DNA of 64,000 nucleotides from an uncultured Lachnospiraceae bacterium (GCA_944384125.1 CALWSF010000004.1:38148-102147), one strand, 5' to 3'. Positions 51,845 through 60,101 are shown, counted from the first letter of the stretch. Program-made: numbers and translations. Notes: generated by a model not told the origin, from the letters alone.

Positions 51845-53038
51845 ATGATGATTTCAGAAAAAATGATACCGCTTATGAAAAACAATTCGGCTATCCGGAT
51901 GATGTTCGAGGAGGGAAAAAAGCTGGCTGCACAGTACGGAAAGGAGAATGTGTTTGATTTCAGTCTGGGAAATCCCAGTGTTCCTGCTCCTGCTGAGGTT
52001 AATCAGGCAATCCGTGATGTGCTTGAAGAGGAGGATTCTCTTTTTGTTCACGGCTATATGTCAAACGCCGGCTATGAGGATGTGCGCCAGGCAATTGCCG
52101 ATTCTCTCAACCGGAAATACAAAACGGAGTTTGGTGTAAACAATATTCTGATGACTGTAGGTGCTGCCAGCGGTCTCAATATCATCCTGAAAACACTCTT
52201 AAATCCGGGCGATGAGGTGCTTACTTTTGCGCCCTACTTTGTGGAGTACGGGGCATATGTGAGAAATTATGACGGAGTTCTCCGCGTCGTACCGCCCAAC
52301 ACAGAAACTTTCCAGCCGGATCTTGCAACTTTTGAGAGCATGATAGGGGAAAAGACAAAGGCGGTTATCATCAATACGCCGAACAACCCGACCGGCGTTA
52401 TTTATTCTGAACAGACTCTTGCCGGAATCGGAGATGTGCTGGAGAGAAAGCAGAAAGAGTACGGTACATCGATTGTTCTGATTTCGGATGAACCTTACCG
52501 TGAGCTGGCCTATGACGGTGCTGTGGTTCCGTTTGTGACAAAATTCTACAGAAATGCGGTAGTCTGCTATTCCTACAGCAAATCGCTTTCTCTGCCGGGC
52601 GAACGAATCGGATATCTTCTGATTCCCGATGAGCTGGAGGACAGCCGGGATGTTTTCCAGGCGGCTACCATCGCAAACCGTGTTCTCGGCTGCGTGAACG
52701 CACCGTCTCTTATTCAGAGAGTTATAAAGCGCTGTGTGGATGCGGAAGTGGATGTGGCAGCTTATGACCGCAACAGGAATCTTCTCTACAACGGACTGAA
52801 AGAGCTGGGATTTTCCTGCATAAAGCCTGAAGGAGCATTTTATCTCTTTGTGAAATCCCCGACGGAGGATGAGAAGGATTTCTGCGATGTGTGCAAGTCC
52901 TTCAATGTTCTGGTTGTTCCGGGCAGCTCTTTTGCATGTCCCGGATATGTGCGCATTGCATACTGCGTTTCCTATGAGCAGATCGAGCGGTCTCTGCCGG
53001 CTTTTAAGAAGATAGCAATGCACTATCAGCTTGTATAA
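51845..53038 (+). CDS. Class I/II aminotransferase (aspartate aminotransferase-like)
   Basis: A 397-residue pyridoxal-phosphate enzyme of fold type I. The PLP lysine is in YSYSKSLSLPGERIGY near residue 240, preceded by the NTPNNPTGVIYS and SDEPYRELAY blocks that bind PLP, and followed by a carboxylate-binding Arg near VRIAYCVS. It would transfer amino groups between an amino acid and 2-oxoglutarate in the cytoplasm. GAGGGG precedes ATG 51845, with a second ATG directly after it. Clostridial relatives are usually annotated as aspartate aminotransferases; specificity is not certain. Confidence 0.9.
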   Translation: MMISEKMIPLMKNNSAIRMMFEEGKKLAAQYGKENVFDFSLGNPSVPAPAEVNQAIRDVLEEEDSLFVHGYMSNAGYEDVRQAIADSLNRKYKTEFGVNNILMTVGAASGLNIILKTLLNPGDEVLTFAPYFVEYGAYVRNYDGVLRVVPPNTETFQPDLATFESMIGEKTKAVIINTPNNPTGVIYSEQTLAGIGDVLERKQKEYGTSIVLISDEPYRELAYDGAVVPFVTKFYRNAVVCYSYSKSLSLPGERIGYLLIPDELEDSRDVFQAATIANRVLGCVNAPSLIQRVIKRCVDAEVDVAAYDRNRNLLYNGLKELGFSCIKPEGAFYLFVKSPTEDEKDFCDVCKSFNVLVVPGSSFACPGYVRIAYCVSYEQIERSLPAFKKIAMHYQLV

Positions 53039-53107
53039 AGGATACTCTGTACTGTGTAAGGAGTGTGTGTCCGGTTTGAAGGATGGAATCAGGAAGAGGT
53101 GGCGTGA

Positions 53108-54223
53108 ATGAAACGATACCTTAGGATGATTTTGAATATTGTGATTCCACTGGCGGGGCTTTTACTCGTCTGTTTTCTGGGACCGCGGCTTATCGGCTTT
53201 TTCATGCCTTTTGTGATTGGATGGATTCTGGCATTTATCGCCAATCCTCTGGTGCGCTGCCTGGAAAAGCGCCTTAAACTGGTGCGGCGGCACGGATCGA
53301 TCATAATTATCGTATCAGTTCTGGCTGTTGTGACAGGGATTTTGTATATTGGAATTACAGCACTGTACCGGGAGCTTCAGGCATTTCTGAAAGATGCGCC
53401 GGCTCTCTGGGAGAGTGCGGCTTCGGAGATGAGCGGTGCGCTGGAAAACAGCCGCCGTCTTATTTCTCTTTTGCCGGAAGGACTTGGAGAACCGCTCCTG
53501 GCTTTTTCTGATAATCTGGGCAGCGCCTTAAGCTCTGTTTTTTCCCGGGCGGCGGCTCCCACGGTGGAGATTGCGGGAAATGTGGCCCGAGGGATACCCA
53601 ACGCGCTGGTAAATACAGTTGTCATCATCCTCTCCTCCTATCTGTTTCTGGCGGATCGGGAGAAAATCATAGAGTGGATGCACCGGTTTCTTCCGCGGTT
53701 TGTGTTTCGCTACGGGGCATATCTGAGACGGGATGCCAGAGGACTTATCGGCGGATATTTTCTGGCCCAGTTTCGTATCATGTTTGTGGTGGCCGCCATA
53801 CTGGCGGCAGGGTTTCTGGTGCTGGGGGTAAAATACAGCCTGATTCTGGCGGTGCTCATTGCCCTTCTGGACTTTCTTCCCATATTCGGAACGGGCACGG
53901 TTCTTATTCCCTGGGCAGTGGTAAAGCTGTTCACGGGAGAGTATCCGTACGCTGTCGGACTGGTTCTTATCTATGTGACGACACAGGTAGTACGGCAGCT
54001 GATACAGCCGAAAATTGTGGGAGATTCCATGGGACTGCCGCCCCTCATTACGCTTTTTCTTCTGTATGTGGGATTTAAAGTACGGGGACTGGCCGGCATG
54101 ATTCTGGCCGTTCCGGTGGGACTTGTATTTATCAATTTTTATAAATACGGTGCTTTTGATTCCATGATAAAAAATGCGAAAATGCTGATTGAGGAGATAC
54201 AGCGATTCAGAAAAGAAGAATAA
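53108..54223 (+). CDS. AI-2E/PerM family membrane protein
   Basis: A 371-residue protein of the UPF0118 group with seven or eight membrane helices. Two N-terminal helices (IVIPLAGLLLVCFLGPRLI, FVIGWILAFIANPLV) are followed by an amphipathic external region (residues 100-160), and the last four helices contain DFLPIFGTGTVLIPW and the PKIVGDSMGLPPL block typical of the family. Members export small molecules such as autoinducer 2 or ions. AGGTGG precedes the ATG. A bidirectional terminator follows. Confidence 0.9.
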   Translation: MKRYLRMILNIVIPLAGLLLVCFLGPRLIGFFMPFVIGWILAFIANPLVRCLEKRLKLVRRHGSIIIIVSVLAVVTGILYIGITALYRELQAFLKDAPALWESAASEMSGALENSRRLISLLPEGLGEPLLAFSDNLGSALSSVFSRAAAPTVEIAGNVARGIPNALVNTVVIILSSYLFLADREKIIEWMHRFLPRFVFRYGAYLRRDARGLIGGYFLAQFRIMFVVAAILAAGFLVLGVKYSLILAVLIALLDFLPIFGTGTVLIPWAVVKLFTGEYPYAVGLVLIYVTTQVVRQLIQPKIVGDSMGLPPLITLFLLYVGFKVRGLAGMILAVPVGLVFINFYKYGAFDSMIKNAKMLIEEIQRFRKEE

Positions 54224-54237
54224 AGAAAAATACTTAT

Positions 54238-54271
54238 AAAAGGGTCGGTTTTGCATGGAACCGGCCCTTTT
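54238..54271. terminator. Bidirectional terminator between convergent genes
   Basis: AAAAGGGTCGGTT (54238-54250) and AACCGGCCCTTTT (54259-54271) pair with one G-T position, with T4 and A4 ends serving both strands. Confidence 0.78.
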
Positions 54272-54292
54272 GCCGTCTGAATACGGGAAATT

Positions 54293-55135
54293 TCAGGGGG
54301 AGGAACGGAATGCGTGGGGAGTTTCGCCGTACTTTTTTTTGTAGGCCCGCAGAAAGGCGGCATAACTGCAGAAACCGCTCTGAAAACAGGCATCTGTGAC
54401 GGAGGCCCCAAGGCGCATGTATTCTCTGGCGGAAAGAAGCCGCTTTTCTGTTATGTAATTGCCGATTGTGTAGCCCGTTTCCTGCCGGAAAAGCCGCATC
54501 ATATGGTATTTGCTGAGGTAAAAGCGCTCAGCAAGACTGTCAATGGTATAGGGTTCTCCCGGATGGCCTGAAATGTACTGCATGATTTCCAGTACCTTTT
54601 CCCCGCAGGGGCTGGTGTTTACATATTCCATCTGACTTTCGGAAGCGGCGCGGTTCAGGCTGACCATAAATTCCAGAAAGAGTAGGCGGCAGTACAGTTC
54701 TTTTGCATAGCTGTCCCCGGCCGCGGCTTCCTCCAGACGGGCAACGCTCTCGAGCAGTGAGTGCATACGCATGGCGCCGATGCGGAGCACGTCGGAACAG
54801 TGTTCCCTTGCCAGTGAAAAACACAGGCTCAGATCCGCATCATCCGATCGGAAGGATTCGAGATATGCGGGAGATACGTAAAAAATAATTCTTTCATATT
54901 CGCCTGTTTCTGGAACAACGGGCTTGTGCAGAGCGTGATGGCCCACAAGAACAATATCCATCGGCTTCAGATGATAGGAACGCCCGTCGATAATATAATC
55001 CGGTTCCCCTTTCAGGAGGATCAGAACTTTATTAAAATCGTGATAGTGGTAGGCTACCGGCTCGCTGATGGCTTCTTTCAGACGAAAAAGCCGGAATTCC
55101 CGATCCAGATAGCCTTTTTTTTCATATGAATTCAT
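54293..55135 (-). CDS. AraC family regulator with cupin sensor domain
   Basis: A 280-residue regulator. The N-terminal cupin-like domain (residues 1-140: YHYHDFNKVLILLKGEPDYII, HHALHKPVVPETGEYERIIF) senses a small ligand. The C-terminal 100 residues form the double helix-turn-helix of AraC/XylS proteins (SLAERFYLSKYHMMRLFRQETG and TDACFQSGFCSYAAFLRAYKKKYGETP). It is divergent from the dapF-like paralog gene, with TATAAT-type sequences for both directions at 55232-55237 and 55295-55300. It may therefore control the downstream dapF-like/glutamine-synthetase-like cluster. Confidence 0.9.
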   Translation of the reverse strand: MNSYEKKGYLDREFRLFRLKEAISEPVAYHYHDFNKVLILLKGEPDYIIDGRSYHLKPMDIVLVGHHALHKPVVPETGEYERIIFYVSPAYLESFRSDDADLSLCFSLAREHCSDVLRIGAMRMHSLLESVARLEEAAAGDSYAKELYCRLLFLEFMVSLNRAASESQMEYVNTSPCGEKVLEIMQYISGHPGEPYTIDSLAERFYLSKYHMMRLFRQETGYTIGNYITEKRLLSAREYMRLGASVTDACFQSGFCSYAAFLRAYKKKYGETPHAFRSSP

Positions 55136-55396
55136 AAAATATGTAAAACCCCTTTTCCTTTTCTGCCAGGGGCAGTCCTTTCTTTTTATGGGAACCGGCA
55201 GAATCCTTTCGGTGCCGTGCCGTCAGGTTTTATTATACAGCATTATCTGCAAGTTTTACAGCAGAATAGTTATAGAAATTTCCCTTTTTTGCAGTATAAT
55301 AAAAGTAATAATGAGAGGGATGTCCGCCTGCCCGGGGACGGCACGGGAGCGGAAAATGCGCATGATGGTATTTTGCACAGACTGGGAGGAATGAAG

Positions 55397-56257
55397 ATGA
55401 AGAAAGTGACGCTGGAAAAATATCACTGTATGGGAAATGACTATCTTGTATATGATCCGAATCAGAACGAGCTTGAGCTGACGCCGGGGAATATACGCCG
55501 GATATGTGACCGCAATTTCGGCGCCGGTTCTGACGGGATTCTGGCCGGGCCTTACCATGAAGACGGAAAAATGTATGTGCACATTTATAATCCGGACGGA
55601 AGTGAGGCACAGAAAAGCGGAAACGGAATGGGTATTTTTGCAAAGTATCTGCGGGATGCGGGATACGTGCAGAAAACGAGTGTATCCTGGATGACCATAA
55701 ACGGGGAGGAGACCGTCTTTTATCTCAATGAGGAGGGGAGCCGTGTCAAGATCTCCATGGGACACCCCAGTTTCTGGAGTGATGAGATCCCGGTTACAGG
55801 GGAGAGACGGGAGATGATCAACCAGACGATGGTATTCGGAAAAATCCCGTATGTTACCACATGTCTTTCCATTGGAAATCCCCACTGTGTAATATGGATG
55901 GATGAGATTTCAAAGGAGATGGTCTGCCGGATTGGAGTGCATTCGGAAAATGCGGACTGTTTCCCCGAAAAAATCAATACGCAGCTTCTCAATGTGCTGG
56001 ATCGCACAAATATTCAGATTGAGATCTATGAGAGAGGAGCCGGCTATACGCTAGCCTCGGGAAGCTGTGCCTGCGCGGCCGCCTGTGCGGCGTTCAAGCT
56101 CGGGCTGGCGGACAACAATATGTATGTTCATATGCCCGGCGGCGTTCTGGAGGTAGAGATAAAAGAGGACGGCATGGTCTACATGGTCGGAGAAGTCGGC
56201 TATGTGGGAAAGATTATACTGGGAAATGAGATGAGCGAGAAACTGCGCAGTCTGTAG
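55397..56257 (+). CDS. DapF-like paralog with both catalytic cysteines replaced by serine
   Basis: A 286-residue protein of the diaminopimelate epimerase fold. ATG 55397 lies seven bases from GGGAGG. The two DapF repeats are complete (CMGNDYLVYD, FGAGSDGILAG, IGNPHCVIWMDE). The catalytic pair is changed: SGNGMG with Ser74 stands where DapF has CGNG, and ASGSCACA with Ser221 stands where DapF has ACGTGACA. The genuine DapF 2 kb downstream has Cys71 and Cys209. Two-base epimerisation by thiolates is therefore not possible. Another racemase, isomerase or dehydratase activity, or a ligand-binding role, are options. It may be transcribed with the glutamine-synthetase-like gene although that has its own promoter. 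Confidence 0.85.
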   Translation: MKKVTLEKYHCMGNDYLVYDPNQNELELTPGNIRRICDRNFGAGSDGILAGPYHEDGKMYVHIYNPDGSEAQKSGNGMGIFAKYLRDAGYVQKTSVSWMTINGEETVFYLNEEGSRVKISMGHPSFWSDEIPVTGERREMINQTMVFGKIPYVTTCLSIGNPHCVIWMDEISKEMVCRIGVHSENADCFPEKINTQLLNVLDRTNIQIEIYERGAGYTLASGSCACAAACAAFKLGLADNNMYVHMPGGVLEVEIKEDGMVYMVGEVGYVGKIILGNEMSEKLRSL

Positions 56258-56312
56258 GTAAAGAGAAGAATTCCCGGAAAGATTTTCTGACGGGAAAGAA
56301 GTGAAAAAATAT

Positions 56313-56341
56313 TTGACAGAAAAAAAGGGAACTGATATAGT
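56313..56341 (+). promoter_or_regulatory. Promoter of the glutamine-synthetase-like gene
   Basis: TTGACA at 56313-56318 (consensus) and TATAGT at 56336-56341 are 17 bases apart. The predicted start near 56348 leaves a 70-base leader that holds one hairpin. Confidence 0.78.
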
Positions 56342-56354
56342 GTTAAACAGAGCG

Positions 56355-56386
56355 AGGGAGCTGACTTTTACAGGGGACAGCTCCCT
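56355..56386 (+). promoter_or_regulatory. Leader hairpin of the glutamine-synthetase-like gene
   Basis: AGGGAGCTG (56355-56363) and CAGCTCCCT (56378-56386) are perfect complements with a 14-base loop, followed by only TT. It could be an attenuator or an RNA target for the ANTAR protein of the same operon, but it lacks the six-base loop known for ANTAR target hairpins. Confidence 0.5.
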
Positions 56387-56417
56387 TTGGCGTGTGATGA
56401 GCAAGAGGAGATAAAAT

Positions 56418-57725
56418 ATGGAAGAAGAGAGAGCAAACCAGATCTGCTTCGGGGAAGATGTGGATCTGATAAAAATGCAGTTTACAGATCTGTCCGGTCA
56501 GAGCAAGATGGTGGAAATGCCCTGCAGCCAGGCTGAAAAGGCGTTTAAGGAGGGCTATGCCATCAACCGCTTTGCGCTCGGCGGACTTAAGCGGGAAGGA
56601 GTGGCGGGCTCCTCCGTGCCGGAATATCTCACAGATAAAAGTGAAGGGGAGGAGCTGTATCTGCGGCCCGATCCGGGCACATATGAGATTCTTCCCTGGG
56701 ATTCGGGACAGGAAAATGTGGCAAGGGTAATCTGCAGTGTGTGCAATCCGGATGGGACGCCCTCATGGACGGACTCCCGGAATATTCTTAATGAGACCAT
56801 CTGCCGTGCAGAAGAAGCGGGCCTTTGTGTATCCTTTGATTTTCAGTGTGAATTTTACCTCTTCCACACGGATGACGAGGGACGCCCTACCACAGTTACT
56901 CATGAGGTGGCCGGGTATTATGACGCAGGTCCCATTGATCTGGCGGAGAGCGTGCGCCGTGATATGATATGCAGCCTTGAAGAGGCCGGAATAGGAGTGG
57001 AGAGTACCCACCACGGCCTGACGCCGGGACAGCACTGTTTTCTGCTTCCGGAGCGGTACGGTACGGATGCGGGCGACTGCCTCCAGACATTCAAATCGGC
57101 GGTAAAACGTATCGCGAAGCGCCATGGCCTGCATGCCACTTTTATGCCCAAGCCCAACATGAGCGGAGACGGTTCAGGACTTCACATCGGTGTGCTGATT
57201 CGGGGAAAGGACGGAAAGACGGACCGGGAGACAGCGTCCCATTTCCGGGCGGGAGTTCTTTCTCATCTGCGAGATATGATGATATTTACAAATCCGATGA
57301 TCAACTCCTATAAACGCCTGGCTGCGGAGAGAACCATGGTGTTCCAGCCTGAATTTCCTGCAGCAGTGTGGGAAAAGGGAGATGACAAGGCGGTGCGTCT
57401 CATTGAATATAAGGACGGAACGTGCGCGGTGCAGGTCCTGTTCCCTGATCCTTCTGCCAATCCCTATCTGGCGCTTACTGCAGTTCTGGCGGCCGGACTT
57501 GACGGGATAGAGAAAAAAATGGTATCGGAAAACAAAGAGGACGGGCCGCTCTTTCCCGATACCCTTGGCGTACTTCTCAGGGAATTTCCCGACAACCGTT
57601 TTGCCAGGGATACGTTCGGGGAGAAGTTCTGCAGAATGTATGGGGAGGTAAAAAGAGAGGAGTGGAACCGGTTCTGTTCTTTTGTTACAGACTGGGAAAT
57701 ACAGGAATATCTCTACCGCAGTTGA
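56418..57725 (+). CDS. Glutamine-synthetase-like protein with a degenerate active site
   Basis: A 435-residue protein aligning over its whole length with type I glutamine synthetase (IKMQFTDLSG, YDAGPIDLAE, KHGLHATFMPKP-like, NSYKRL, PDPSANPYLALTAVLAAGLDGI). Against the B. subtilis motifs, most metal and substrate ligands are changed. PEPEF becomes QCEF (Gln143), HHE becomes HHG (Gly200), GQHE becomes GQHC (Cys207), and RVEVR becomes AVQVL (Gln339, Leu341). Glu145 and His256 remain. Normal ATP-dependent glutamine synthesis is unlikely. An ANTAR regulator gene starts 26 bases later, so a sensor or scaffold in nitrogen control is a reasonable reading. A related gamma-glutamyl ligase is the alternative. 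Confidence 0.82.
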   Translation: MEEERANQICFGEDVDLIKMQFTDLSGQSKMVEMPCSQAEKAFKEGYAINRFALGGLKREGVAGSSVPEYLTDKSEGEELYLRPDPGTYEILPWDSGQENVARVICSVCNPDGTPSWTDSRNILNETICRAEEAGLCVSFDFQCEFYLFHTDDEGRPTTVTHEVAGYYDAGPIDLAESVRRDMICSLEEAGIGVESTHHGLTPGQHCFLLPERYGTDAGDCLQTFKSAVKRIAKRHGLHATFMPKPNMSGDGSGLHIGVLIRGKDGKTDRETASHFRAGVLSHLRDMMIFTNPMINSYKRLAAERTMVFQPEFPAAVWEKGDDKAVRLIEYKDGTCAVQVLFPDPSANPYLALTAVLAAGLDGIEKKMVSENKEDGPLFPDTLGVLLREFPDNRFARDTFGEKFCRMYGEVKREEWNRFCSFVTDWEIQEYLYRS

Positions 57726-57750
57726 TGGAATGGCAGTGAGGTGAGACCGC

Positions 57751-58296
57751 TTGACGAATATCATAGTAGCATTTTCCAGGCCGGAGGACGGAAGAAATAT
57801 AAAAAACATACTGGTAAAAAACGGCATTCCCGTAACATTCTCCTGCACATCGGGGGCACAGGTTCTGGCAAATGCCGACGATCTGCGAAGAGGAATCGTG
57901 ATCTGCGGTTTCCGTTTTAAAGACATGACCTGCCGTCAGCTGTGCGAGGGGCTTTCGCCGGATTTTGATCTTCTTCTGCTGGCATCTCCCAGCAAGTGGA
58001 GCGGGGAAGATATGGGAAAAATTCTCTGCCTTCCTGTTCCATTCAAAGCGTGCGACCTGGTATCCACAGTCCGCATGATTGAAAAAATGCAGGAGGAGCG
58101 CCGCCGCAAAAAGAAAAGGCGGCCGACGTCCCGCAGCGATGAGGATCGGAGCGTTATCGAACAGGCGAAGGAGATTCTGATTGTCCGCAATCAGATGACA
58201 GAGCCGGAGGCTCACAAATACCTGCAGAAATGCAGTATGGACAGTCAGACCGGAATGGCTGAGGCAGCGCGGATGGTGCTGAGCCTTTACGGGTAG
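57751..58296 (+). CDS. ANTAR-domain regulator with a receiver lacking the phospho-acceptor
   Basis: A 181-residue protein starting at TTG after GAGGTGAG. Residues 1-110 have the receiver fold, but Gly53 in IVICGFRF stands where the phosphorylated Asp is expected; Lys99 is kept. A basic linker (RRRKKKRRPTSR) leads to the ANTAR domain (residues 125-178: VIEQAKEILIVRNQMTEPEAHKYLQ, GMAEAARMVL). ANTAR proteins bind paired hairpins in mRNA leaders and prevent termination, often for nitrogen genes. Without the Asp, control must come from ligand or protein binding, possibly the glutamine-synthetase-like protein encoded before it. Confidence 0.88.
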   Translation: MTNIIVAFSRPEDGRNIKNILVKNGIPVTFSCTSGAQVLANADDLRRGIVICGFRFKDMTCRQLCEGLSPDFDLLLLASPSKWSGEDMGKILCLPVPFKACDLVSTVRMIEKMQEERRRKKKRRPTSRSDEDRSVIEQAKEILIVRNQMTEPEAHKYLQKCSMDSQTGMAEAARMVLSLYG

Positions 58297-58335
58297 AGAA
58301 AGTACTGGAGTGGAATCAGAGAAAGGGAAAAAGAT

Positions 58336-59139
58336 ATGAAATTTACGAAAATGCAGGGAATCGGAAACGATTATGTATATGTGAACTGTTTTGAGGAGAC
58401 GGTAAATGATCCGGAAAAACTGGCCATTGCAGTCAGCGACCGCCATTTCGGGATCGGCTCAGACGGACTGATTCTTATAAAGCCCTCCAAAGTGGCGGAC
58501 TGCCAGATGGATATGTACAATCTGGACGGTTCCAGAGGGTCCATGTGCGGAAACGGAATCCGCTGTGTGGGAAAGTATGCTTACGACCACCACATTGTGG
58601 ATAAAACCCGGATTTCCGTGGAGACGCCGGCCGGAATCAAATATCTGGATATGGAGACGAAGGACGGAAAAGTTACGGCGGTAACGGTGGATATGGGAGA
58701 GCCGGTTCAGACTTCAGAGCTTCCCGAAAAAATCTGCGTGAGGGGAAAGGATTATGAATTTACGGGCATTTCCATGGGAAATCCCCATGCCGTGCTTTTC
58801 ATGGATGAGATAGATAAGCTTGATCTGGCATCGATTGGGCCTGACTTTGAGAACCATGAGCGTTTTCCGGACCGGACAAATACAGAATTTGTCAGGGTCA
58901 TTGATCGCGGACACGTAAAGATGCGCGTGTGGGAGCGTGGCTCGGGCGAGACAATGGCCTGCGGAACGGGGGCCTGCGCCGTGGCCGTGGCGTCCATTCT
59001 GGCCGGCCGCACGGACAATACGGTTGATGTGGAGCTTCTGGGCGGCGTGCTCCGGATTGTATGGGATCGGGACAGCAATCACGTGTTTATGACGGGACCG
59101 GCCGAGGAAGTATTTAACGGGGAATACACCATGAAATAA
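58336..59139 (+). CDS. dapF: Diaminopimelate epimerase
   Basis: A 267-residue cofactor-free epimerase converting LL- to meso-diaminopimelate for lysine and peptidoglycan synthesis. The two catalytic cysteines are Cys71 in MCGNGIRC and Cys209 in ACGTGACA. The N-terminal FTKMQGIGNDYVYV and central MGNPHAVLFMDE blocks are canonical. GAAAGGG precedes the ATG. It lies between the ANTAR gene and a cell-wall amidase gene, and contrasts with the Ser/Ser paralog at 55397. Confidence 0.97.
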   Translation: MKFTKMQGIGNDYVYVNCFEETVNDPEKLAIAVSDRHFGIGSDGLILIKPSKVADCQMDMYNLDGSRGSMCGNGIRCVGKYAYDHHIVDKTRISVETPAGIKYLDMETKDGKVTAVTVDMGEPVQTSELPEKICVRGKDYEFTGISMGNPHAVLFMDEIDKLDLASIGPDFENHERFPDRTNTEFVRVIDRGHVKMRVWERGSGETMACGTGACAVAVASILAGRTDNTVDVELLGGVLRIVWDRDSNHVFMTGPAEEVFNGEYTMK

Positions 59140-59190
59140 GCTATGTGCGTGCATAAAAACGGCGTTTTTCTTAAGAATAGCAACTTTTTC

Positions 59191-59235
59191 ACTCCTTTCA
59201 CATACTTTATTAGTACAACGGTATGTGAGAGGAGT
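59191..59235 (+). promoter_or_regulatory. Hairpin that sequesters the amidase ribosome binding site
   Basis: ACTCCTTTCACATAC (59191-59205) pairs with GTATGTGAGAGGAGT (59221-59235), 15 bp with one T-G pair and a 15-base loop, followed by TTTTTCTTTT. The 3' arm contains the AGGAG site used by the TTG start at 59243. It can act as a terminator for dapF, as a block on translation, or both. Confidence 0.72.
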
Positions 59236-59242
59236 TTTTCTT

Positions 59243-60040
59243 TTGAACGGGAAAAGAGTTGTGATAGATGCCGGGCACGGGGGAGACAGAGATCCGGGCG
59301 CGGTTTATGAAGAGAGAAAAGAGAAGGATGACAATCTCCGTCTGGCGCTGGCAGTGGGCCGGATACTGGAGCAGAACGGAGTGGATGTGGTCTATACGCG
59401 AGTAACAGATGTGTTCGATACTCCCTATGAAAAGGCCAATATAGCCAATGAGGCGGAGGGAGATTATTTTGTATCCATACACAGAAATGCCGCCAGGGAG
59501 CCGGGAAAAGGTTCCGGAACCATGACGCTCATCTATGAGACGGGCGGGAAGGCCGAAGAGCTGGCCGCATTTATCAATCAGGAGCTTGAAAGAACCGGAT
59601 TTAAGGATCTGGGAATTTTCGAGAGGCCGGATCTTATTGTATTAAGAAAAACGAAAATGCCTGCTGTACTGGTGGAGGCCGGGTTCCTTGACAATCCGGA
59701 GGATAACCGGCAGTTTGAGGAAAAATTTGATGAGCTGGCCGCTGCCATCGCGACGGGTATACTGGATATGCTTGCGGAGGATGAGGAGAAAAAGCTCACG
59801 GCAGAAGAAGGCGCCTACTATATGATTCAGACAGGTGTCTACCGGGTGCGTTCTCTTGCAGAGCAGCAGCTGGCTGAGCTTAGAAAGCAGGGCTTTCCGG
59901 CATTTCTCATTTTTGACGGCATGTATTATAAGGTGCGTGTGGGAGCGTTCAAAAACCTGGATAATGCAGTAAAAATGGAACAGGAGCTGCGAAAAAGCGG
60001 GTTTCCCACAGTCATGGTATACGAGAAGGAAGTGAAATAG
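59243..60040 (+). CDS. N-acetylmuramoyl-L-alanine amidase with SPOR domain
   Basis: A 265-residue protein starting at TTG eight bases after GGAG; the in-frame GTG at 59225 lies inside the site. The Amidase_3 domain (residues 1-180) has the zinc ligands in IDAGHGGDRDPGA, an acidic residue in the ERKEKDDNL helix, and SIHRNAA; the catalytic Glu is in VEAGFLDNPED. The C-terminal SPOR domain (residues 190-260: YMIQTGVY, YYKVRVGAF) binds denuded glycan at division or sporulation septa. There is no signal peptide, as in CwlC-type mother-cell lysis enzymes, so release during sporulation is plausible. Confidence 0.9.
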   Translation: MNGKRVVIDAGHGGDRDPGAVYEERKEKDDNLRLALAVGRILEQNGVDVVYTRVTDVFDTPYEKANIANEAEGDYFVSIHRNAAREPGKGSGTMTLIYETGGKAEELAAFINQELERTGFKDLGIFERPDLIVLRKTKMPAVLVEAGFLDNPEDNRQFEEKFDELAAAIATGILDMLAEDEEKKLTAEEGAYYMIQTGVYRVRSLAEQQLAELRKQGFPAFLIFDGMYYKVRVGAFKNLDNAVKMEQELRKSGFPTVMVYEKEVK

Positions 60041-60101
60041 AAGAAATGTAATGATTTTGTGCATCTGTTTTTATAAATTGATAGAAAACAGTGCAGGGAT
60101 A

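Noticed and set aside
55217-55396. A 60-residue N-terminal extension of the DapF-like paralog
   Set aside because: It would cover the TATAAT-type promoter at 55295-55300; the GGGAGG site and DapF alignment support ATG 55397.
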